Source: Rhodocyclaceae bacterium
GTDB lineage: Bacteria > Pseudomonadota > Gammaproteobacteria > Burkholderiales > Rhodocyclaceae
NCBI GenBank assembly: GCA_019455325.1
Contig: JACFMQ010000002.1
Span: forward strand, 62,001-126,000
Reading direction: 5' to 3'
Length of the DNA: 64,000 nt
The translations under genes were made by a program, and so were the position numbers. The notes under the pieces are model-generated. The model had not been told where the DNA came from, did not search any database, and saw nothing but the letters and a program-made list of their open reading frames with translations. Shown here piece after piece: positions 57,513 to 64,000 of the stretch. The number at the start of each line of letters is the position of its first letter. The stretch's first letter is position 1.

Positions 57513-58588
57513 AACGCCTGCTGCCGCTCGCCGCGTGCGCCGGCCTCGCCGCCGGGAACGCCCTCGCCGCGCCCGACGATCCGCTCGCCAGCGCGCACAT
57601 CGCCGTCTTCGCCGCCGACGACGAGCCGGCGCCGCCGCTCGCCGACGCGGTCCTCACGGTCTTTGCCGCCGAGGCGCCGATCCTGGCGGCCGACGAAGCG
57701 CCGCTCGAACTGCGCCGGGCGGGCGTCGAAAGTCTCGGCCACCTGACGCTCACGGCCGGCTACCACCGCGAGGCGATGCGCTACGACATCGCCTCCGACA
57801 TGACCGGGACGCAGACGCCGAACGTCGTCTCGGAACTCGAATGGCGGGTGCCGATGCTCGAACTGCGCCTCGACGCCGGCTGGACGCACGCCAGCGGCTT
57901 CACGCTGGCCGGCCGCTTCGCCTCGGCGCACGCGGTCGGCGGCGGCCGCGTGCGCGACTCCGACTACCTGCTCGACGACCGCGCCGGGGAATTCTCGCGC
58001 TCCCATGCCGACGCCGACGACAGCAAGGCGAACGACGCCTCGCTCGGCGCCGGCTGGCGCTTCCGGCTCGGGCCGCGCGCCGAGGTCGCGGCGCTGGCCG
58101 GCTACGCGCTCCACCGGCAGGAGTTCCGCATGCAGAACGGCCGGCAGGTCGTCAGCGCGCCGCCGATGGAGATGCCGCTCGGCCCCTTCCCCGGCCTCGA
58201 CAGCCATTACTCACCGGAGTGGCGCGGCCCCTGGCTCGGCCTCGAAGGCAGCGCGCGCCTCGGCGAACGCCTGGCGCTACACGGCGCGCTCAAGTATCTC
58301 CGCCTGCGCTTGCGCGCCGAGGCCGACTGGAACCTGCGCAGCGACCGCGCCCACCCGGTCAGCTTCCGGCAGCGCGGCGACGGCGACGGCTGGGAGGCGC
58401 GGCTAGGCGCGCGCTGGCGCCTCGCCGCGGGCCAGGAACTGAGCCTCGATTTCGCGCGGCGGCGCTTCGCCGTCGAAGACGGCAAGCGCACCGTCTTCGG
58501 CGCCGACGGCAGCAGCTTCTCGACCCGCCTGAACGAGGCGCGCACCGACGCCTGGTCGCTCGGCGTCGGCTACCGGATCTTCTATTGA
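57509..58588 (+). CDS. Outer-membrane beta-barrel protein, omptin-like, probably non-proteolytic
   Basis: A 359-residue protein with a signal peptide (LLPLAACAGLAAGNALA) and a low-complexity Ala/Asp-rich stretch to about residue 70. The rest is alternating strands ending in the barrel terminus VGYRIFY. The region ELEWRVPMLELRLDAGWTHA and VRDSDYLLDDRAGEFSRSHA is reminiscent of omptins (the D-x-D pair), but the Asp-Glu-His set on the opposite side is not recognisable (EADWNLRSD). It overlaps the secretin gene by four bases, which is unusual for an omptin. Function unknown. Confidence 0.6.
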   Translation: MKRLLPLAACAGLAAGNALAAPDDPLASAHIAVFAADDEPAPPLADAVLTVFAAEAPILAADEAPLELRRAGVESLGHLTLTAGYHREAMRYDIASDMTGTQTPNVVSELEWRVPMLELRLDAGWTHASGFTLAGRFASAHAVGGGRVRDSDYLLDDRAGEFSRSHADADDSKANDASLGAGWRFRLGPRAEVAALAGYALHRQEFRMQNGRQVVSAPPMEMPLGPFPGLDSHYSPEWRGPWLGLEGSARLGERLALHGALKYLRLRLRAEADWNLRSDRAHPVSFRQRGDGDGWEARLGARWRLAAGQELSLDFARRRFAVEDGKRTVFGADGSSFSTRLNEARTDAWSLGVGYRIFY

Positions 58589-58607
58589 CGACGGAGGCGC
58601 ATCGAAC

Positions 58608-60713
58608 ATGAACGCCAGACGCCCCACGGGCCGCACCTTCCTGCCCGGACTGTGCCTGCCGCTGCTGCTCGCCGCCGGGCCGGCAACGGCCGCCGACGCC
58701 GACAAGGTCCTGTCGGAAGTGCACGTCAGCAACCGGCCGGCATCCGGTCCGCGCCGCCCCTTCCTGCGCGACCAGGTGGCGCCGGTGGAGAGCTGCACCG
58801 TCGAGGAGGCGGAGCGCATCGGCGCCACCAACCTGAACGAGGCCCTCGACAAGCGTCCGGGCGTCGCCGTGCAGGTCGAATGCTCGATCTGCAACGCCCG
58901 CTTCATCTCGCTGAACAACCTGCCCGGCCGCTACACCACCCTGCTGATCGACGGCGTGCCGCTGTTCTCCGCCGTGTCCCAGGCCTACGGGCTGGATTCG
59001 GTGGGCCTGCGCGGCCTCGAACGCATCGACCTGATGCGCGGCGCCGGCGCCTCGGGCCTGAGCCCCGACGCCCTGGCCGGCACGGTCAACCTGGTGACGC
59101 GCCGGCCGATCCGGGACGAGGGCCTGGTCGAGGTCGCCGCCGGCCGCTTCGGCCATCGCCGGCTCGACCTGCAGATGGCCCGCGCCGGCGACGCCGGCGC
59201 CGTCATCGCCAGCTATCACGGCAACCTTCACGACGCCGTGGACGGCGACGGCAACGGCGTCTCGGAATACAGCGGCCATCGCCGCCAGCTCGGCGGCCTG
59301 GGCTTCTTCGTCGACGACGCCGGCGGCTTCGCCTGGCGCGGGCGCCTCGACGCCATCGACGAGAAGCGCGGCGGCGGCGCCCTCGGCACCGACTACGACG
59401 CGATCAAGGCGAGCCGCAGCGGCAATCCCTTCGACTTCTCCCGCGGCCGCCGCGCCTCGCCCTACGCCGACGGCTGGGTGAATCCCGGCGACGGCGGCAA
59501 GCTCGCCTACGACGACGGCCGCAGCGGGCTGTCGGAGATCATCTTCACCCGGCGCCACGCCGCCTACGCGACCGGCGAAAAACGCTTGGGCGAGGCCCGC
59601 CTCGGCATCGCCGCCGGCTACGCCCGCCACGATCAGGATTCGTTCTACGAGGGCAACGTCTACAAGGCGAAGCAGAACCAGGGCTACCTGGCGGCCAGCC
59701 TGCGCGGGCCGCTCGCCGGCGGCGCGTGGACGGCGCTCGCCGACTGGCGCTACGAGGATCTGCGCTCGCGCGCCCGCCTGCCCGACGGCACGCCGGCCGA
59801 CGGCCTCGACGACTACACCTTCCGCATTCCCGGCCTCGGCCTCGGCGCCAGCTACCCGCTGCTCGGCGACCGGCTGGAAGCCGCCCTTAACCTGCGCTGG
59901 GAAGACCACAGCGTCTACGGCGCGCAGTTCGCGCCCCGCGCCAACCTGCTCTGGCGGCACGACGCGCACGCCAGCAGCCGGCTGTCCGCCGGCAAGGGCT
60001 ACCGCGCGCCGACCAGCTATTTCGAGCAGGACCACGGCATCCTCGACACCCTCCTGATCCGGAACGAAACCCGCGGCGTCGAGGAATCGCGCAACCTGAT
60101 GTACACCTTCGACTGGCAGGACGGCGACTGGAAGCTCCTCGGCAACGCCCACTACACGCGGCTGGAGAGGCTGGCCTGGCTCGACGTCGGCGCCGCCGAA
60201 TCGGTGCTGCGCAGCGCCGAGCGGCCGGTGCGGGTGAGGGGCGCCGACCTGCAGATCGGCTACCAGGTGAGCACGCCGCTGGCCGTCGGCCTGGGCCTGG
60301 AACGGGTGCGCTACGACTTCCCGGTCGGCACCCTGGCCTTCGCCCGCCCGGACCGCCGGGCCTACCTCACCCTCGACTGGGACGGCGGCGGCTGGAACGT
60401 CTTCCTGCGCGGCACCTGGACCGGCGCCCAGGACCTGGCGAAGTTCTACTACCGCGACGGCGCCCGCCACAACCTCGACGGCAGCCCCAAGCCGCGGCGC
60501 AGCCCGGCCTTCTGGACCTGGGACCTGCGCGCCCAGTACGCCATCGACGAACGCTGGGCGGTGTTCCTCGGCGCCGACAACCTCACCGACTACCGCCAGA
60601 CCGACCACGACGGCTACCTGTGGATCGACGACGCCGGCACCATCGACGTCACCCAGATCTGGGGGCCGAACCGGGGACGCTTCGTCTACGGCGGCGTCCG
60701 CTTCGAATTCTGA
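58608..60713 (+). CDS. TonB-dependent outer-membrane receptor with CxxC in the plug
   Basis: A 701-residue receptor. A signal peptide leads to a plug domain (about 40-160: ATNLNEALDKRPGVAVQVEC, ISLNNLPGRYTTLLIDGVPLF, LERIDLMRGAGASGLSPDAL, AGTVNLVTRRP) and a 22-strand barrel ending in YGGVRFEF. Unusually the plug contains VQVECSICNARF with two cysteines two residues apart. The substrate is unknown; neighbours suggest a metal or heme/redox compound. ACGGAGG precedes the ATG. Confidence 0.9.
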   Translation: MNARRPTGRTFLPGLCLPLLLAAGPATAADADKVLSEVHVSNRPASGPRRPFLRDQVAPVESCTVEEAERIGATNLNEALDKRPGVAVQVECSICNARFISLNNLPGRYTTLLIDGVPLFSAVSQAYGLDSVGLRGLERIDLMRGAGASGLSPDALAGTVNLVTRRPIRDEGLVEVAAGRFGHRRLDLQMARAGDAGAVIASYHGNLHDAVDGDGNGVSEYSGHRRQLGGLGFFVDDAGGFAWRGRLDAIDEKRGGGALGTDYDAIKASRSGNPFDFSRGRRASPYADGWVNPGDGGKLAYDDGRSGLSEIIFTRRHAAYATGEKRLGEARLGIAAGYARHDQDSFYEGNVYKAKQNQGYLAASLRGPLAGGAWTALADWRYEDLRSRARLPDGTPADGLDDYTFRIPGLGLGASYPLLGDRLEAALNLRWEDHSVYGAQFAPRANLLWRHDAHASSRLSAGKGYRAPTSYFEQDHGILDTLLIRNETRGVEESRNLMYTFDWQDGDWKLLGNAHYTRLERLAWLDVGAAESVLRSAERPVRVRGADLQIGYQVSTPLAVGLGLERVRYDFPVGTLAFARPDRRAYLTLDWDGGGWNVFLRGTWTGAQDLAKFYYRDGARHNLDGSPKPRRSPAFWTWDLRAQYAIDERWAVFLGADNLTDYRQTDHDGYLWIDDAGTIDVTQIWGPNRGRFVYGGVRFEF

Positions 60714-60739
60714 ATTCTGATCGCGCTCCGGAGAACGCC

Positions 60740-61687
60740 ATGAACCTTTCCCTCGCCTCCATCCCCCGGCCGGCAGCGGCCGACGAACGCCTGCGCGCCG
60801 CCTGCGTCGCCGTCGACGGCATCCTGCTCGGCAAGCCCGAGGCCGTGCGCCTGGCCTTCGCCTGCCTGGTCGCCGGCGGCCATCTGCTGCTCGAAGACCT
60901 GCCCGGCATGGGCAAGACCGTGCTCGCGCACGCGCTGGCGCGCAGCGTCGGGCTGGCCTTCAACCGCGTGCAGTTCACCAGCGACATGCTGCCCGGCGAC
61001 CTCACCGGCGCGGCGGTGTTCGACCGCGACCAGGGCAAGTTCGTCTTCCACCCCGGCCCGATCTTCACACAGGTGCTGCTCGCCGACGAGATCAACCGCG
61101 CCTCGCCGAAGACGCAGTCGGCGCTGCTCGAAGCCATGGAGGAACGGCAGGTGAGCAGCGACGGCGACAGCCGGCCGCTGCCGCGGCCCTTCTTCGTCAT
61201 CGCCACGCAGAATCCGGTGGACCAGTTGTCGACGAACCCGCTGCCCGAGGCGCAGCTCGACCGCTTTCTGATGCGCCTCTCGCTCGGCTATCCGGACGCG
61301 GCGGCCGAGATCGAGATGCTGCGCGGCGAGGACCGGCGCGAACTGCTCGAACGCCTGCCGGCGGCGATCGACGCCGAAACGCTCGCCGCTCTGCAGGCGC
61401 AGGCGCGCGCCGTGCATGCCTCGGACGCGCTACTCGCCTACGTGCGCGCGCTGGCCGAGCACACGCGCCTCGCCGCCGGCCTGCGCTACGGTCTGTCGCC
61501 GCGCGGCGCGCTGGCGCTGCTCGCCGCCGGCCGCGCCTGGGCGCTGTTCGCCGGCCGCGACCACGTGCTGCCGGCGGACGTCCAGGCGGTGTTCCCGGCG
61601 GTGGCCATCCACCGGCTCGGCCTGGGCGACACGCGCGACGCGGAGCGCGCGGCCGGGCAGATACTCGCTGCGGTGCCGCTGCCATGA
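60740..61687 (+). CDS. MoxR-family AAA+ ATPase
   Basis: A 315-residue AAA ATPase. Walker A is EDLPGMGKTVLAHALARSVG, Walker B LLADEINRASPKTQSALLEAMEE, sensor FFVIATQNPVD and the MoxR block PLPEAQLDRFLMR. MoxR proteins assemble or insert cofactors into complexes, often with DUF58 and von Willebrand proteins, which are not seen directly downstream. Here it may mature the redox proteins encoded next. CTCCGGAGAACGCC precedes the ATG. Confidence 0.92.
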   Translation: MNLSLASIPRPAAADERLRAACVAVDGILLGKPEAVRLAFACLVAGGHLLLEDLPGMGKTVLAHALARSVGLAFNRVQFTSDMLPGDLTGAAVFDRDQGKFVFHPGPIFTQVLLADEINRASPKTQSALLEAMEERQVSSDGDSRPLPRPFFVIATQNPVDQLSTNPLPEAQLDRFLMRLSLGYPDAAAEIEMLRGEDRRELLERLPAAIDAETLAALQAQARAVHASDALLAYVRALAEHTRLAAGLRYGLSPRGALALLAAGRAWALFAGRDHVLPADVQAVFPAVAIHRLGLGDTRDAERAAGQILAAVPLP

Positions 61688-61770
61688 GCGCCCACGCACG
61701 GCCGCCCGAAGGGGGCGCTCACCCTCCCTCGGGGAGGATGTCGCATAGCGACAGGAGGGCAGTTCAATGA
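61684..61770 (+). CDS. Possible 28-codon coupling ORF between MoxR and the membrane protein
   Basis: An ATG at 61684 overlaps the MoxR stop (ATGA) and the frame ends at a TGA overlapping the next ATG. The product (MSAHARPPEGGAHPPSGRMS onward) has no recognisable feature and is encoded largely by a hairpin-rich repeat-like stretch. It may only pass ribosomes on to the next gene, or be chance. Confidence 0.25.
   Translation: MSAHARPPEGGAHPPSGRMSHSDRRAVQ
61722..61753. repeat. Tandem small hairpins, repeat-like intergenic element
   Basis: CCTCCC-TCG-GGGAGG (61723-61737) is followed by TGTCGC-ATA-GCGACA (61739-61753), both perfect, just before the AGGAGGG ribosome-binding site of the next gene. 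The form suggests a REP-like intergenic repeat or a translational control structure. No second copy was found by eye in this window. Confidence 0.45.
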
Positions 61771-62303
61771 ACGCCCCGGACATGAATCATGCGACGCGGG
61801 ACGCCGCGCTGCTCGACTGGCGCACGCACGACACCACCCGCCACCTGCTCTTCGCCTTCCTCGGCGCCTTCGCCGGCGCGCTCGTCACCGGCGTGCTGCT
61901 CTGGCTCGACGTCGGCCACGCCCACCTGACGCAGGTGCTGATCGTCGCGCACCTGGCGGCGGGCGTGCTCGCGCTCGCCTTCTTCGTGCCCTTCGTGGTC
62001 GTGCACTGGCGCGACGGCAAGGAGCCGCTGGTCCATCTCGTGCTGCCCTTGCGGCTGCTCGCCGAATGGCGCTGGGACGTACTCGCGCGCCGCCGCCTGA
62101 TCGGCCACGCGCTGATGTGGTCGCTGGCGCTGCTGATCGTCAGCGGCTGCGTCATCGCCGCACCGGCGCTGCTGTACCTCGCCGGCTATCCGCTCACCCT
62201 GCCCTACGGCGCCCACGTCTGGCTGCTCGACGCGCATCGCTGGCTGACGCCGCTGCCGCTGGTCGCGCTGGCCGCGCATTTCCCCATGGAGGAACGATCA
62301 TGA
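61767..62303 (+). CDS. b-type-cytochrome-like four-helix membrane protein
   Basis: A 178-residue protein with four hydrophobic helices: LLFAFLGAFAGALVTGVLLW, VLIVAHLAAGVLALAFFVPF, ALMWSLALLIVSGCVIAAPA and the segment after HRWLTPLPLVALAAHF. Histidines recur at helix positions suited to heme b ligation (VAHLAAG, VVVHW, GHALMW, YGAHVW, LDAHRW, AAHF), as in quinol-oxidising membrane anchors of the cytochrome b561/DUF4405 type. Its stop overlaps the pentaheme cytochrome start (ATGA), so it is probably that protein's electron donor in the membrane. Confidence 0.6.
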   Translation: MNAPDMNHATRDAALLDWRTHDTTRHLLFAFLGAFAGALVTGVLLWLDVGHAHLTQVLIVAHLAAGVLALAFFVPFVVVHWRDGKEPLVHLVLPLRLLAEWRWDVLARRRLIGHALMWSLALLIVSGCVIAAPALLYLAGYPLTLPYGAHVWLLDAHRWLTPLPLVALAAHFPMEERS

Positions 62304-63901
62304 GATTCGTCGGTCTGGCGGCGACCTGGCGCCGCCTGCTCTACGCGGTCGCCGCGGCCTGCCTCGGCATCGCCGCCGCCGCCCTGCTCCTGCCGCCGCC
62401 GGACGACCTGCGCGTCGACGTGGCGCGCGACATGCCGTTCTATTCGCTGCCGTTCGGCGCCAACCCCTTCGCGCCCGCGGAGCTGCGCACGCCGGACGGC
62501 ACGCTGGTGAACTGGCGCAGCGTGCCCTCGTCGCGCTCCTGCGGCGAGTGCCACCTGCGCGAGTTCATGGAGTGGAACGCCTCGATGCACGCCATCTCCG
62601 ACCGGGACATCATCTACGACAGCACGGTGCTGGAAAACACCACCGCGTCGCGCGCCGCCGCCGTGCACGGCACGGAGAAGGGCCGCTGGTGCGAGGGCTG
62701 CCACAACCCGCTCGGCGTGCTGACCGGCTTCGTCTCGCCGGTGACCAGCGTGCAGGAGACCGAGGCGCTCGAAGAAGGCGTGTCCTGCGTCGTCTGCCAC
62801 ACGGCCACGCACGCCGTGCCGCTGGCCGGCAACGGCGCGTTCACCTCGCACCTCAACGGGCTCTTCCGCCACCTGCATCCGGCCGTGATCATGGCCGCGC
62901 CGTCGCGCCACGCGCGCGACATGCAGGCGCGCCGCGACGTGCCGCTGATGGGCAGCAGCGACCTGTGCGGCGCCTGCCACACCGAGATCCGCCCGACCGC
63001 GGTGGCCGGCGAGGAGCCGATGAACTTCCAGGACACCTACGACGAATGGCGGCGCTCGCCGTGGGCGCAGGCCGGCGTGCAGTGCCAGGACTGCCACATG
63101 GCGCGCGAGCCGGCCGCCTACATCGCCGCGCTGCAACGCGGCGAGCGGCCGGCGCGGCAGGTGTCGCACCGCATGCCGGGCAACAACTACCTGCTCTCCA
63201 ACCCGGCGCTCGGCGGCCTCACCACCCTGCTGCGCGGCGGCTCGCCGACCGGCGTCAACCGCCTGTTCGACCGCAAGACCTGGGAGGCCGAGCTCGGCAC
63301 CACGCACCGGCAGGCGACGGAGCTGCTGCGCGCGGCCGCCGAACTGCGCGTCGCCGCCGGGCACGACGGCGCGGGACGGCTCGTCGTCGAAGCGACGGTG
63401 AAGAACGCCGGCGCCGGCCACGCGCTGCCCACCGGCCCGCTCGACCAGCGCTACATGTGGCTGGAAGTCGAGGTCGTCGACGCGGCCGGCCGCACGCTGT
63501 TCCACCGCGGCGCCTTCGACGGGAAGACCGGCGTCACCGACCCGCAGGCCACGGCCTGGGTCAAGCTGCTGACCGACGCCGCCGGCGAACTCGACCTGCG
63601 CCACATCCTCTTCGACTCCGACCGGCTCGCCTATCCGCGCAAGCCGATCCCGGCCGGCGCCGAGGACCGGGTCGCCTACGCCGTCCCGCTGCCCGCGGAC
63701 GCGGCCGGGCCGTGGCAGGTCCGGGTGCGGCTGTGGTATCGCCTGGCCTTCCAGGAAATCCTGCAGAACATCGACCGCCAGGGCCTGGGCAACACGGCGG
63801 GCGTCATCATCCCGCCGCTGCTGATGCAGGAAACGACGGCGACGGTGCCGTCCGGGCGCGTGCAGGCGGCCGCGCCGTCCGGGCAGGAGGAGACATCATG
63901 A
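62300..63901 (+). CDS. Pentaheme c-type cytochrome
   Basis: A 533-residue secreted multiheme cytochrome with an N-terminal helix (LLYAVAAACLGIAAAALLL) that is either a signal or an anchor. Five CxxCH sites are visible: CGECH (about 81), CEGCH (131), CVVCH (163), CGACH (223) and CQDCH (262). The C-terminal half (from about 370) has no hemes and looks beta-rich (LVVEATVKNAGAGHALPTGP). The arrangement recalls periplasmic multiheme oxidoreductases of the cytochrome c554/hydroxylamine-oxidoreductase-related type. It overlaps both neighbours by four bases. Confidence 0.88.
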   Translation: MRFVGLAATWRRLLYAVAAACLGIAAAALLLPPPDDLRVDVARDMPFYSLPFGANPFAPAELRTPDGTLVNWRSVPSSRSCGECHLREFMEWNASMHAISDRDIIYDSTVLENTTASRAAAVHGTEKGRWCEGCHNPLGVLTGFVSPVTSVQETEALEEGVSCVVCHTATHAVPLAGNGAFTSHLNGLFRHLHPAVIMAAPSRHARDMQARRDVPLMGSSDLCGACHTEIRPTAVAGEEPMNFQDTYDEWRRSPWAQAGVQCQDCHMAREPAAYIAALQRGERPARQVSHRMPGNNYLLSNPALGGLTTLLRGGSPTGVNRLFDRKTWEAELGTTHRQATELLRAAAELRVAAGHDGAGRLVVEATVKNAGAGHALPTGPLDQRYMWLEVEVVDAAGRTLFHRGAFDGKTGVTDPQATAWVKLLTDAAGELDLRHILFDSDRLAYPRKPIPAGAEDRVAYAVPLPADAAGPWQVRVRLWYRLAFQEILQNIDRQGLGNTAGVIIPPLLMQETTATVPSGRVQAAAPSGQEETS

Positions 63902-64000
63902 AGAATCCGCCCTCGTTGCTCGAAGGCGTCGCCTGGCTGCTGCCGCTGGCCGCAGCCGGTGCGCTGGCGTTCACGATCCACGCCAACCGCACCACGGACG
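63898..64000 (+). CDS. Start of a further gene, membrane-anchored, truncated by the window
   Basis: The ATG at 63898 overlaps the cytochrome stop (ATGA) after AGGAGG. The visible product, MKNPPSLLEGVAWLLPLAAA then GALAFTIHANRTTD, has one N-terminal hydrophobic helix. It continues beyond 64000. Coupling implies another component of the cytochrome complex. Confidence 0.6.
   Translation, partial: MKNPPSLLEGVAWLLPLAAAGALAFTIHANRTTD

Overview
The window is high-G+C DNA that looks like a betaproteobacterial chromosome, most likely Rhodocyclales (Thauera/Azoarcus/Aromatoleum-like). This is inferred from an anaerobic cyclohexanecarboxylate degradation cluster, a cbb3 oxidase operon followed by a DUF3149 micro-protein, FNR-type boxes, a pilV-pilW-pilX-pilY1 locus and a ribF-ileS-lspA-fkpB-ispH order. 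No phage, insertion sequence, CRISPR array or rRNA was found.

Layout. 1-12.1 kb: catabolism of an alicyclic acid through beta-oxidation-like ring cleavage. It holds an acyl-CoA ligase (AliA-like, truncated by the window edge), an ABC substrate-binding protein, three acyl-CoA dehydrogenases (one GcdH), a MarR regulator (BadR-like), BadH, BadI, a branched-chain-type ABC importer and a nitroreductase. 12.2-20.5 kb (all minus strand): the cbb3 oxidase set ccoNOQP-ccoG-fixH plus ccoI-ccoS, with FNR boxes upstream of ccoN. 20.6-21.6 kb: an SDR and tRNA-Thr(CGT). 21.7-30.6 kb: type IV pilus minor pilins, PilY1 and a TonB-like protein. 30.6-39.6 kb: housekeeping genes (ispH, fkpB, lspA, ileS, ribF, amiC, tsaE, queG), interrupted between ribF and ileS by a GxxExxY gene bounded by long inverted repeats. 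39.7-43.2 kb: a c-di-GMP-I (GEMM) riboswitch followed by two DUF1631-family genes. 43.4-44.0 kb: a ParE/Phd toxin-antitoxin pair.

44.2-57.5 kb: an unusual type II secretion/type IV pilus hybrid. Three GspG-like pseudopilins, one with a 43-residue leader, are encoded with a PilM-PilN-like fusion, a PilO/GspM-like protein, a PilT-like and a GspE/PilB-like ATPase, GspF/PilC, a PilP/GspC-like protein and a secretin with a long C-terminal extension. 57.5-64 kb continues on the same strand with an omptin-like barrel, a TonB-dependent receptor, a MoxR ATPase, a b-cytochrome-like membrane protein and a pentaheme cytochrome c, which suggests export or surface assembly linked to redox or metal chemistry.

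The two most interesting signals are (i) the inverted-repeat-bounded GxxExxY unit, whose terminal repeat recurs 14 kb away as a 104-base hairpin inside the secretion operon, which looks like an autonomous/non-autonomous repeat pair, and (ii) the hybrid secretion/pilus cluster itself, possibly coordinated with c-di-GMP signalling through the riboswitch a few kilobases upstream.
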